DNA of 29,107 bases from contig CAAGLQ010000167.1 of the NCBI GenBank assembly GCA_900770835.1, positions 1 to 29,107 of the forward strand, given 5' to 3'. The notes under the pieces were generated by a model. It saw only the letters and a program-made list of their open reading frames with translations, did not search any database and was not told the origin of the DNA. The position numbers were made by a program, and so were the translations under genes. This DNA is from an uncultured Parabacteroides sp. GTDB lineage: Bacteria; Bacteroidota; Bacteroidia; Bacteroidales; Tannerellaceae. This document shows, one piece after another, positions 6,813 through 15,073 of this stretch. How positions within the stretch are numbered: the first letter of the stretch is position 1; each line of letters opens with the position of its first letter.

Positions 6813-9800
6813 ATGATATTAGAGAGAAGTGCTTTTTCGTTAGTGAAGCCCCATGCGCTTTGCATAGCGACGAGCTTTTTATGCTGTCTATCCCTCGATG
6901 CGTTCGCCTCAAAGCAGGTGGAGCCACAGGAAGAAAAGAAGTTGCCCATGATTGTCCAGCAAGTGGGACAGAAAGTAACGGTCATCGTCAGTGATCAATT
7001 GGGAGAGGTTACTGGCGCAAATGTGGTCGTAAAAGGGACGACCAATGGCAGTGTGACGGATTTAGAGGGAAAAGTCACGCTTGAAGATGTGCCCGCCAAT
7101 GCGGTTTTGCAAATATCATTTATCGGTTATCAAACGATGGAGGTGCCTGTGAATGGCCAAGCGAGCATCCACGTGCAATTGATCGAAGATAGCCAAGCAC
7201 TGGAAGAGGTGGTGGTCGTTGGTTACGGTACGATGGAGAAGAAGATGGTCACCAGTTCCGTATCTACCATCAAAGGGGATAAACTGTTTGTCGGTATGGG
7301 TGGTTCGACCATCGCCACAGCCTTGCAAGGTAAGATTTCGGGCCTGACCATTTCCGGCACCTCAAGCCCGAACAGCGGTAACGGTTTTCAATTGCGTGGT
7401 GTCGCCTCTGTCAACGCCAGCAAAGGACCGTTGGTGGTCATTGATGGCATACCGGGTGGAGACATTCGCTCCTTGAATCAGGAGGACATCGAATCGATTG
7501 ATGTATTGAAGGATGCCTCTGCTGGTGCTATTTATGGTACAAGAGCCGCTGGTGGTGTGATCTTGATCACCACTAAGCAGGCCAAGCAGGGCAGACTACA
7601 AGTTACCTACACGGGTGAGATTGCCAAAGAGGTGGTACGCAAACGCCCCGATCTGCTTAATGCAGAGGAATATATAAGCAATGGATTAGGAACGGACTAC
7701 GGTTCTTCAACGGATTGGTATGATGAGTTGATCAACCACGGGGCGCTCTCTAACCGACACGTGTTGAGTCTTTCAGGAGGTTCTGATTTAGTGCGTGTCT
7801 ATTCCTCTTTCAGTTACCAGAATCAAGAGGGTATCGTCATTGGCGACGGTCGTAAGGACTATTCAGGTCGTTTGAACGCGCAATTCAACCTGTTTGATGG
7901 CAAAGTGCAATTCACGACAAACAGTGAGTATCGAGAGGCCAGTCGTGATCAGCGCAATTCACAGGATGAGTTCAACATGGCGCTTTCGTTGAACCCCACC
8001 ATTCCGTTGATGGATCCGGCAGATCCCTCCAAATACAACGTAGTAGGAAACGGCATTTCCGGAACAGACTTTAACCCGGTGGCCGACATCATGCTGCGAG
8101 AGAATAATGGCAAGGATCAATGGTTGACGACCAACGCCACCTTGAAGGTGAATCTGACCGATGAATTAAATGTGCAAGGAACGTTGGGTTATCAGAAGTC
8201 GCAATGGCAACAATACAAATATGTCTCTCCCGAGCATAAGGAGTCTGTGGATAACACCCGCAAAGGTATGGCTTATCATGGGTTTAGCAAAGATGAATAT
8301 TTATCGGCCGAGATCTATGCCACCTACCATAAAACCTTCAAAACGGATCATACCTTGAATGCCGTTGCGGGTTATAGCTTCTGGGAAGCGAATGGCGAGG
8401 CATTCAACATGACCAACTATGATTTCCCGGTGGAGGGTGTTGGTCCTTGGGATATTTCTTCAGGTCTCTATCTGACCGATGGGCGAGCTGCGATGGCCTC
8501 TGCCAAGGATCCACGCGAACGTTTGCTCGCCTTCTTTGGCCGTGTAGATTATAATTACAAGGGAAAATATATGTTGATGGCCAGCCTTCGACATGAGGGT
8601 TCTTCTAAGTTCAGCAAGAATCACAGATGGGGTAATTTCTGGGCCGTATCAGGTGGCTGGCGCCTCTCGGAAGAGGATTTCATGAAAGATGTGACCTGGG
8701 TGAATGACTTGAAACTGCGTGCCGGCTATGGTGTGACCGGTAATAACGGTTTCAGCAACGGCTACTCTACCCGCATGTATGCCTCGTCTTCCATGTGGCA
8801 GCTCAATGGCGTTTGGGATTCCTCCTACGGCTCCATCCGCAACATCAATCCCGATTTGAAATGGGAGCAGAAGGCGGAGTTCAACGTCGGTTTGGATTAT
8901 GCGGTACTCGACAACCGTTTTTATGGCAAGTTCGATTGGTATGTGCGCAAGGTGAGTGACATGCTGTATGAGGTGAACGCCCCGATGCCACCGATGGTGC
9001 ATAAGACCATCATGAAGAACATCGGTAACCTGCGGAATACCGGTTGGGAATTTGAGCTGGGTGCGGATGTCGTGCGAACCGATCGTTTTAACTACTCGAC
9101 CACCCTGCGTCTCTCGCAAAACAAGAGCAAATTGCTGAACATCGGATTGGGTGATAAGGAGTTTATGAGCATGGTGACATTCCCCTCACCGGGTAACCCT
9201 GGCGATGGCGCACGCTTGCAAAACAACTTAGAGATCGGTCAATTCTTCGCGTTTAAACATGCGGGAGTGGATGAAAACGGTAACTGGCTGATCTATGACA
9301 AAGACGACAATGTGGTGGAGGCAAACGACAAGACCTTGGTCGCTGACAACAAGCGCTATGTGGGCAATGCCATTCCCCGCTTGATCTTCTCCTGGGATCA
9401 CAACTTGCAATACCGGAATTGGGATTTAGGCATTTCGCTCCGTAGCTGGTTGAACTTCGATGTGTTTAGCCAAGTGAATATGTACTACGGTTTGAAGAAT
9501 AAGTCCCAGCTGAATGTCTTGCAGTGCGCATTAGACAAAAACAAGGATATTACGGCTGAGAAAATATTGAGCAGCTATTGGATTGAGGATGCATCCTTCT
9601 TGAAGATTGACGCAGTGACACTGGGCTATCGGTTGAACTTAAAGTCTTACAATAACTATGTAGATAATGTACGGTTCTATTGCACCATTCGCGATTTAGC
9701 GGTATTGACGGGTTATAGTGGCACCAATCCGGAGGTGGATACCAACGGACTGACACCGGGCTTTGAGTATATTAAGGATGTAAACAGCATGTATCCGCAA

Positions 9801-9839
9801 ACCATTCGCTTCACATTCGGAGCACAAATCAATTTTTAA
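6813..9839 (+). CDS. SusC/RagA-family TonB-dependent outer-membrane transporter
   Basis: Complete 1008-residue SusC-like importer. An N-terminal signal sequence (about 1–32, ending 'LSLDAFA') is followed by a CarbopepD-regulatory-like beta-sandwich (about 50–125: 'GANVVVKGTTNGSVTDLEG', 'QISFIGYQTMEVPV'). The TonB-box region is 'EEVVVVGYGTMEKK', and the plug has 'LQGKISGLTISG', 'FQLRGVASVNASKGPLVVI' and 'VLKDASAGAIYGTRAAGGVI'. The long barrel ends 'IRFTFGAQINF', with terminal Phe. susD2 follows after 18 nt. There is no neighbouring glycoside hydrolase; instead the pair lies between a secreted phosphodiesterase and a PAP2 phosphatase, and may have a Pho-type promoter. Uptake of a phosphate ester or its hydrolysis product is therefore a reasonable guess, not a demonstrated substrate. 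Confidence 0.95.
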   Translation: MILERSAFSLVKPHALCIATSFLCCLSLDAFASKQVEPQEEKKLPMIVQQVGQKVTVIVSDQLGEVTGANVVVKGTTNGSVTDLEGKVTLEDVPANAVLQISFIGYQTMEVPVNGQASIHVQLIEDSQALEEVVVVGYGTMEKKMVTSSVSTIKGDKLFVGMGGSTIATALQGKISGLTISGTSSPNSGNGFQLRGVASVNASKGPLVVIDGIPGGDIRSLNQEDIESIDVLKDASAGAIYGTRAAGGVILITTKQAKQGRLQVTYTGEIAKEVVRKRPDLLNAEEYISNGLGTDYGSSTDWYDELINHGALSNRHVLSLSGGSDLVRVYSSFSYQNQEGIVIGDGRKDYSGRLNAQFNLFDGKVQFTTNSEYREASRDQRNSQDEFNMALSLNPTIPLMDPADPSKYNVVGNGISGTDFNPVADIMLRENNGKDQWLTTNATLKVNLTDELNVQGTLGYQKSQWQQYKYVSPEHKESVDNTRKGMAYHGFSKDEYLSAEIYATYHKTFKTDHTLNAVAGYSFWEANGEAFNMTNYDFPVEGVGPWDISSGLYLTDGRAAMASAKDPRERLLAFFGRVDYNYKGKYMLMASLRHEGSSKFSKNHRWGNFWAVSGGWRLSEEDFMKDVTWVNDLKLRAGYGVTGNNGFSNGYSTRMYASSSMWQLNGVWDSSYGSIRNINPDLKWEQKAEFNVGLDYAVLDNRFYGKFDWYVRKVSDMLYEVNAPMPPMVHKTIMKNIGNLRNTGWEFELGADVVRTDRFNYSTTLRLSQNKSKLLNIGLGDKEFMSMVTFPSPGNPGDGARLQNNLEIGQFFAFKHAGVDENGNWLIYDKDDNVVEANDKTLVADNKRYVGNAIPRLIFSWDHNLQYRNWDLGISLRSWLNFDVFSQVNMYYGLKNKSQLNVLQCALDKNKDITAEKILSSYWIEDASFLKIDAVTLGYRLNLKSYNNYVDNVRFYCTIRDLAVLTGYSGTNPEVDTNGLTPGFEYIKDVNSMYPQTIRFTFGAQINF

Positions 9840-9857
9840 TCTTAGAAAGGATAAATT

Positions 9858-11564
9858 ATGACAATACAGAAAATCAAGACAACATTAGGAGTTGTTTTCG
9901 GTGCAGTTGCATTAGGCTATGGGTTGGGCTCCTGTAGTTTGGACGAGAAGTTTTACTCGGAGGTGACACCCGAGACATTTTTCACCAATCCTACCAGTGT
10001 GTATGCCGTGTTAGCACGTCCGTTCACGCAGTGGAAAGGCTATGTGGGCAACGAACGTTGGTATCTGCAAGAGTTGACCACCGATGAGATGACCTGCCCA
10101 CAGCGAGGAGCCGATTGGTATAATGGCGGTGAGTATTTCCGCTTGCACTACCACACCTGGAACCCGGACGATCGCTTTATCGTCAATACCTATAACGAGA
10201 CGATGTCTTGCATCTCTCGCACATTGGAGTCGATCGCAGACTTAAGCCAGGTGGATTATGAGTCTTTGGGATTAACAGAGACAGATAAGGAGAACCATAT
10301 CTACCAACTCAAGGCCCTCCAGGCCTATTTCCTGAAAAAGGGATTGGACTATTTTGGTGGTCTGCCCCTTTATGAGAGCAACACGGATGAGTTGAAAGCA
10401 CGTAGCACGGATAAGGAAACCTTCGCTTACATTGAGCAATTGCTGAAAGAGGCTATTCCTCACTTGACTAAGAAGACAAAATTGGGCGACAAGGAGGATG
10501 GCTTTATCACCCAAGCGGCCGCTGCCTCCATGTTGGCAGAGCTCTACTTCAATGCCAACGCTTACATCGGAGAAGCGCATTTTGAGGAAGCCGCTCAGCT
10601 GTGCAAAGACATCATCAATGGCAACTACGGCACGTATCAGTTGGACGCGACATGGTGTGGCCCTCACGGATTCGACAATGATGTCTCTCCGGAGATCATT
10701 TGGTCTGTCCCCTCTGAGAAAAACAAGCAGGAATGGAACTGGTATTTCAAATATTTCTATCACTACAATTCGTTTAAGTATTTTGATACAGAGACAGCCG
10801 GATACAACGGTTTCATCTTGACTCCTTCGCATAAGCCTACTGGAGAGGTTTATACCGAGTATCGGTTGGGCAACACCATTGAGAAGTTCAATGACCAGGA
10901 CTTGCGCAAGAAACCCTACCGCTACTTGGGCAACAAGGAATACGAAGGCATGTTCTTGATGGGCGATCAAGTCAATCCGAACGATCCTTCCATGCAGTGC
11001 TTGGGACAAAAAGATTATAAAGGCCAGTTGATTACGTTGGTGGATCAGGTGGCTCGTTTCTCAGATGTCGGTGCTAAATATAGTTCTGTCAAAGAGCTTC
11101 CCTCCACGATGGCCAATGGCGAGGAGAACTCCGGCTTCCGGTTGGTCAAATCCCCTCAACCCAATATGGCCGAGATCAACTTGCGCTATAATCCGGATTG
11201 TCCAATCATTCGTTTAGCCGAGATTTACTACATGTTGGCCGAATGCGAGTTGCGAGCTGGTCATAAAGCAGAGGCAGCCCAATGGATCAATGCGGTGCGC
11301 AAACGTAATTTCCCCAATCAAGTGGATCCGGATCCCGTGAAGAGTACGAACTTGGATGAATACCGCATGTTGGATGAATGGATGGTCGAGTTCCTTGGCG
11401 AGGGTGACGGACGTCGTCGGACGGACTTGATCCGTTGGAATAAGTTTGTCACAGACAGTTGGTGGGATCACACACCCTCGAACGAAAGCTATAAAAACCG
11501 CTTCCCCATACCGAGTGCAGCGATTTCCGCCAATAACCTGATTGAACAGAATCCAGGATATTAA
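9858..11564 (+). CDS. SusD/RagB-family ligand-binding outer-membrane lipoprotein
   Basis: 568 residues. The N-terminal lipoprotein signal ends in the lipobox 'GLGSC' (Cys at residue 27), followed by 'SLDEKFYSEVTPETFF', the standard SusD start. Helical TPR-like segments ('QLKALQAYFLKKGLDYFGGLP', split by loops, and 'AAASMLAELYFNANAY') and the closing motifs 'IIRLAEIYYMLAECELRAG' and 'LIEQNPGY' define the family. It shares the DWYxGG motif with SusD1 ('RGADWYNGGEY', near residue 87). It caps SusC2 at the cell surface. No terminator is visible in the 101 bp before the PAP2 gene, so susC2–susD2–PAP2 may be one transcript. Confidence 0.95.
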   Translation: MTIQKIKTTLGVVFGAVALGYGLGSCSLDEKFYSEVTPETFFTNPTSVYAVLARPFTQWKGYVGNERWYLQELTTDEMTCPQRGADWYNGGEYFRLHYHTWNPDDRFIVNTYNETMSCISRTLESIADLSQVDYESLGLTETDKENHIYQLKALQAYFLKKGLDYFGGLPLYESNTDELKARSTDKETFAYIEQLLKEAIPHLTKKTKLGDKEDGFITQAAAASMLAELYFNANAYIGEAHFEEAAQLCKDIINGNYGTYQLDATWCGPHGFDNDVSPEIIWSVPSEKNKQEWNWYFKYFYHYNSFKYFDTETAGYNGFILTPSHKPTGEVYTEYRLGNTIEKFNDQDLRKKPYRYLGNKEYEGMFLMGDQVNPNDPSMQCLGQKDYKGQLITLVDQVARFSDVGAKYSSVKELPSTMANGEENSGFRLVKSPQPNMAEINLRYNPDCPIIRLAEIYYMLAECELRAGHKAEAAQWINAVRKRNFPNQVDPDPVKSTNLDEYRMLDEWMVEFLGEGDGRRRTDLIRWNKFVTDSWWDHTPSNESYKNRFPIPSAAISANNLIEQNPGY

Positions 11565-11665
11565 ACATAGCATCCTTGTTAACCTTAAATCTAATACTTG
11601 AAAAATACAATTCTTCATGAATCACTAAATTCTCCTTATCTTGTGTCGCCACAACCATAGCGCGT

Positions 11666-12919
11666 ATGAAAAGATTTCTTTTGACTTTCACCAGTATCAT
11701 TTGTGTCCTGCCTTTATGGGCAAAAGATGATTTAGCCCCTGTCACTTTCCATCATGACGACAGTATCCGTTTCAAAAGTAAATTCAGCCAGAAGCTCGAT
11801 CAATTCACCGATTCACGCCTCTATCGGATGACCTACATCGGTGTCCCTCTAATCGTCGGAGGTCTTGCGGTAAAGAGTGAAGATGACCATTTCCGCAGTT
11901 TACGCAACGACTATCTGCCCAGATTCAACCATCATGCGGACGATTACCTGCAATATGCTCCAGCGGCAGTGATGTTAGGGATGAAAGCATTCGGTGTGCA
12001 GGGGCGCAGTTCATGGGCAAGGATGCTTGTCTCTGATGCGTTTAGCATTTTATTGATGGCAAGCACTGTCAACACATTGAAACGTACTACGCATGTGGTG
12101 CGTCCAGACGGCTCAAACGACCATTCCTTCCCTTCCGGCCATACAGCTACAGCATTCATGACGGCTACCATGTTGACCAAAGAGTACGGACATATAAGCC
12201 CCTGGATCAGTATTGGGGCCTATACGGTAGCCTCTTCCACGGGCTTGATGCGCATGGCGAACAACAAACATTGGTTAAGCGATGTATTGACAGGAGCGGG
12301 CATAGGTATGCTTTCCACGGAGTTAGGCTATTATCTGGCGGATCTGCTGTTCAAGAAAAGGGGAATTTACCACAAAGCGGATGAAGACCAATTCGACCGA
12401 ATGGATAAACCTTCATTCATTAGTCTATACCTGGGGCTAAACATCCCGTTAAGCAACTACGATGTCGATGAGCAGACCGTATTGCGCGTCGCCTCTGGTT
12501 GTACAGCAGGCGTGGAGGGTGCTTACTTCTTCAATCCTTATATAGGTGTAGGTGGGCGTATTGCGATTTCCAACTCCTCCATCCTCATCAATAACGAAAT
12601 AGCAGCAGACCATACGCTTGATGTGCGCTCATTGTGCGGCGGGGCCTATTTTTCCTATCCCTTGTCGGCCCGCTGGCTGATTGGTAGCAAACTCATAGGT
12701 GGCCATGCGCACTACACTCGTCTGAAGCTCATTGAGCAGACGATCCCAGCCAAAGATGTTCTTTGCTTGGGGAGCGGAATCTCTATGACGTTCAATGTAA
12801 GGGAACGGTGTGGTGTTCGCATCTTTCTTGACTATAACCTGATGCCTTCGCAAAGCAATGGCAGCGCGGAATGGATTCACATGCTGACACGTGGTGTTTC
12901 AGTGGCAGTTACCCTATAA
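11666..12919 (+). CDS. PAP2-family lipid phosphatase with a C-terminal beta-barrel-like domain
   Basis: 417 residues with a signal peptide (about 1–19, ending 'LPLWA'). The PAP2/acid-phosphatase signature is complete: K139-x6-R146-P147 ('KRTTHVVRP'), 'PSGH' at 156–159 and R196-x5-H202-x3-D206 ('RMANNKHWLSD'). Such enzymes dephosphorylate phosphatidate, undecaprenyl or lipid A (di)phosphates on the periplasmic side. After about residue 245 the sequence changes to alternating hydrophobic/polar strands ('FISLYLGLNIPL', 'GVEGAYFFNPYIGVGGRIAIS', 'YFSYPLSARWLIGSKLIGG', 'LTRGVSVAVTL'), which looks like a small outer-membrane barrel. Typical PAP2 enzymes are about 200–250 residues and lack this. It follows susD2 and is convergent to the glycosyltransferase operon, so the product may act on lipids related to that pathway. 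Confidence 0.88.
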   Translation: MKRFLLTFTSIICVLPLWAKDDLAPVTFHHDDSIRFKSKFSQKLDQFTDSRLYRMTYIGVPLIVGGLAVKSEDDHFRSLRNDYLPRFNHHADDYLQYAPAAVMLGMKAFGVQGRSSWARMLVSDAFSILLMASTVNTLKRTTHVVRPDGSNDHSFPSGHTATAFMTATMLTKEYGHISPWISIGAYTVASSTGLMRMANNKHWLSDVLTGAGIGMLSTELGYYLADLLFKKRGIYHKADEDQFDRMDKPSFISLYLGLNIPLSNYDVDEQTVLRVASGCTAGVEGAYFFNPYIGVGGRIAISNSSILINNEIAADHTLDVRSLCGGAYFSYPLSARWLIGSKLIGGHAHYTRLKLIEQTIPAKDVLCLGSGISMTFNVRERCGVRIFLDYNLMPSQSNGSAEWIHMLTRGVSVAVTL

Positions 12920-13024
12920 ACAAAAAGGGCCATCCATCACGGACAGCCATTCTCATCATTTATAAACCTAAAACTCGTATATCAATTTGCTTTTCAGCAA
13001 AGCGCACAAATCATTCTTTCATGC

Positions 13025-14185
13025 TTATCCTATGTGAGACAGCAAACGCACCATGCGATTGGTCAACACCATGGATAAGTTGTCCCACCAGGTATAAGCC
13101 ACTTCTGAACGGAGGATATCCTCCCTGAACTCACGCAAGATAAGCCAGTTGGCCTGCTGCACCCAATGACGGAACGGGGACGGATCTATGGGTTGTGAGG
13201 AGAGGGCAAACAGGGCATCCAAGTCAAACTGATCCGCAACTGCGCAACAGCCAGATCGCTGGGCATCAAACGCATTGCAGGTCTGCTCGATATGGGTGGG
13301 CACCATCAAGATGGGTTTTCCCAAATACATCGCCTCGCAAACCGACTCAAAGCCAGCGGTGGTGGCATAGGCTTTCGCTCCAGCCATATAGCGAAGGAAC
13401 AGCTGATCGTCCAAGCGATGAAACGAGAGACGTGCGTCAATCTGTGTCACCTCCTGCGCTCCCTTCTTATCCCAGAAGAAACGCATCGCAACAGCAGGAT
13501 GCCGCTGGTGCCATGCCCGAATCTCCTCACTAAAGCCACTGTTCAGCAAGTAGCCATGCAGGTAATCCCCTTTCGTGGGTTGCATCTCAAACAAGGCCTG
13601 CCGCAACAGGGGTGGCACGACCACAATCCCTAACCGAGGCACCTCACGCATCTTGCGGAAGGAGAGGGCTAACCGCTTGGTGGCACCGATTGCCGTCACC
13701 CTCGTAAACAGGCGCAACGAGAAGAGGGAGAGCCGGTTCGCCCGAGGAAACTCAAAATCGGGATGCAAGAAAAGGTATTGATGGGCCACGCACACCAAGA
13801 CAGCCTTCGGGCGATACACCAAATAGGTTAATCCCGTCAGCAACTCATAGAAGTTCACGACCACATCCACCTCGCTCTCCCGAATGACCTGCTGAATATA
13901 ATGCATGCTTCGCAGGAACTTCGGCACACGGAGCACATTATAGGCCAGGCTGCGCGTCAAACAGACCTGCTTGTTTTTCGCGGTGGGCAGGAAGTTGGGA
14001 CTCTCAAAGGGATAGATCGGCAGCTGCATCTGGCGGAGAAAGAAATCAGGTAATTGGCGAGCGGGACTCTTGCCCACCATGACACCTACCACCTCATGCC
14101 CAGCCTCCGTCAATAGCTGACGCATCGCAATGGATTGCGTGAGATGGCCACGGCCTTCACCTTGAATGATAAAAAGGAACCTCAT
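13025..14185 (-). CDS. MurG/GT28-like glycosyltransferase, candidate diacylglycerol glycosyltransferase (Agt-like partner of PlcP)
   Basis: 386 residues, GT-B fold. The N-terminal glycine-rich motif 'GEGRGHLTQSI' (9–19) and the C-terminal donor-site motif 'TTAGFESVCEAMYLGKP' (275–291) are those of GT28/MurG-type enzymes, which transfer sugars from UDP-sugars to lipid acceptors on the inner face of the membrane. The ATG overlaps the stop codon of the upstream phosphoesterase (ATGA), so the two are translationally coupled. A PlcP-like headgroup hydrolase coupled to a lipid glycosyltransferase is the arrangement of the phosphate-starvation lipid-remodelling operon of marine and soil bacteria, hence the proposed acceptor diacylglycerol. 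This assignment rests on context; other lipid acceptors are possible. A near-full-length nonsense-mutated copy lies at 4209–5369. Confidence 0.8.
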   Translation of the reverse strand: MRFLFIIQGEGRGHLTQSIAMRQLLTEAGHEVVGVMVGKSPARQLPDFFLRQMQLPIYPFESPNFLPTAKNKQVCLTRSLAYNVLRVPKFLRSMHYIQQVIRESEVDVVVNFYELLTGLTYLVYRPKAVLVCVAHQYLFLHPDFEFPRANRLSLFSLRLFTRVTAIGATKRLALSFRKMREVPRLGIVVVPPLLRQALFEMQPTKGDYLHGYLLNSGFSEEIRAWHQRHPAVAMRFFWDKKGAQEVTQIDARLSFHRLDDQLFLRYMAGAKAYATTAGFESVCEAMYLGKPILMVPTHIEQTCNAFDAQRSGCCAVADQFDLDALFALSSQPIDPSPFRHWVQQANWLILREFREDILRSEVAYTWWDNLSMVLTNRMVRLLSHIG

Positions 14186-14958
14186 ATCGCTTCGGCTTGT
14201 AAGAAATCAGATACATCGGTATAGCGTAAGATCCGCCAGTCACCCTGCTCATCCTCCACCAAAGCGGTCATGCTCTCCACCCAATCGCCGGAGTTCAGGT
14301 AGTGGATCTTGCCATACCACACATCAGCCGCCTGATGAATATGTCCGCAGATCACCCCATCCAAATGGCGCATCTCGGCCAAACGGACCAGTTCTCGCTC
14401 GAAGTCGGATATGTAGGAGACCGCACTCTTCACCCGATGCTTCACCTCCTGGGACAAGGAATAATAGGGCTTGCCATGACGGGCCCGCATCAGGTTATAC
14501 CATTTGTTCAGCCACAACAGGAAGGTGTAACCCATATCGCCCAGCATCGCCAACCAACGCATGTGGGTCGTGACGGTATCAAAAATATCTCCGTGCGTCA
14601 CCAAATAGCGTCGTCCGAGCCGTGTCTCTAACAGATAATCTTTTACAATAGAAATATTGTAGAACTTGGAGGGTGTCAGGCCATTCAAGCAATCATCATG
14701 ATTGCCGACCACATAGATGATCTCCGTTCCTTGACGTTCCATCATCTTCATCAACACCTTGAAGAAGTCAGTATGCTTCTGTTTCCAATGCTTTCCCGAC
14801 TTTCTCAATTGCCACCCATCAATGATGTCTCCATTCAGAATCAGGCGATTACAATCCACGCTCTTCAGGAACTTGGTTACCTCTTCGGTGCGTGAATGCT
14901 CTGACCCCAAATGAATGTCAGACAACACAATCGTATGATAACGCCTTCTCAACCACAT
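14182..14958 (-). CDS. Calcineurin-like metallophosphoesterase, PlcP-type phospholipase C candidate (usually annotated UDP-2,3-diacylglucosamine diphosphatase)
   Basis: 258 residues from the ATG at 14958; the longer frame to 15024 would translate promoter DNA. Metallophosphoesterase motifs: 'SDIHLG' (D14, H16), 'NGDIIDGW' (D44), 'GNHD' (85–88), 'THGD' (H122) and 'GHIHQA' (H206, H208). Sequence around these ('RRYLVTHGDIFD', 'WLAMLGDMGY', 'LDGVICGHIHQA', 'YLNSGDWVESMTALVE') resembles, from memory, the PlcP family of Sinorhizobium and marine bacteria. PlcP enzymes cleave phosphatidylcholine/ethanolamine headgroups to give diacylglycerol under phosphate limitation. True LpxH, a lipid A enzyme, is the alternative. 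The coupled glycosyltransferase and the Pho-box promoter favour PlcP. No signal peptide, so cytoplasmic/membrane-peripheral. Confidence 0.8.
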   Translation of the reverse strand: MWLRRRYHTIVLSDIHLGSEHSRTEEVTKFLKSVDCNRLILNGDIIDGWQLRKSGKHWKQKHTDFFKVLMKMMERQGTEIIYVVGNHDDCLNGLTPSKFYNISIVKDYLLETRLGRRYLVTHGDIFDTVTTHMRWLAMLGDMGYTFLLWLNKWYNLMRARHGKPYYSLSQEVKHRVKSAVSYISDFERELVRLAEMRHLDGVICGHIHQAADVWYGKIHYLNSGDWVESMTALVEDEQGDWRILRYTDVSDFLQAEAI

Positions 14959-14988
14959 ATCTTGCCTCGGTATTTGTTTTATCTGGCA

Positions 14989-15034
14989 CAAAGAAAGCCT
15001 ATCCATGTGACAATGGAATGACAAGCAGATGACA
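14989..15034 (-). promoter_or_regulatory. Pho-box promoter of the phosphoesterase–glycosyltransferase operon
   Basis: On the minus strand TGTCA half-sites at 15034–15030, 15023–15019 and 15012–15008 repeat every 11 bp (TGTCATCTGCT, TGTCATTCCAT, TGTCACATGGA). Then come 11 nt and TTTCTTTG (14996–14989). The geometry is identical to the PHP promoter at 6625–6670, and about 45 of the surrounding bases are shared. The expected start lies about 20–25 nt before the ATG at 14958. Confidence 0.78.
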
Positions 15035-15073
15035 ATGGTACTTATCTGTAGGGTGCGCTAAGAACCGACCTGA

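Noticed and set aside
10272..11009. 245-codon minus-strand frame opposite susD2
   Set aside because: Antisense shadow of SusD2; no independent support.
12986..13001. Small hairpin TTTGCT/AGCAAA between PAP2 and the glycosyltransferase as a terminator
   Set aside because: AT-rich 6-bp stem with no T-run on either strand; too weak to call.
14959..15024. N-terminal extension of the metallophosphoesterase
   Set aside because: It covers the -7 box and two Pho half-sites; the enzyme family starts at MWLRRRYHTIVLSD.
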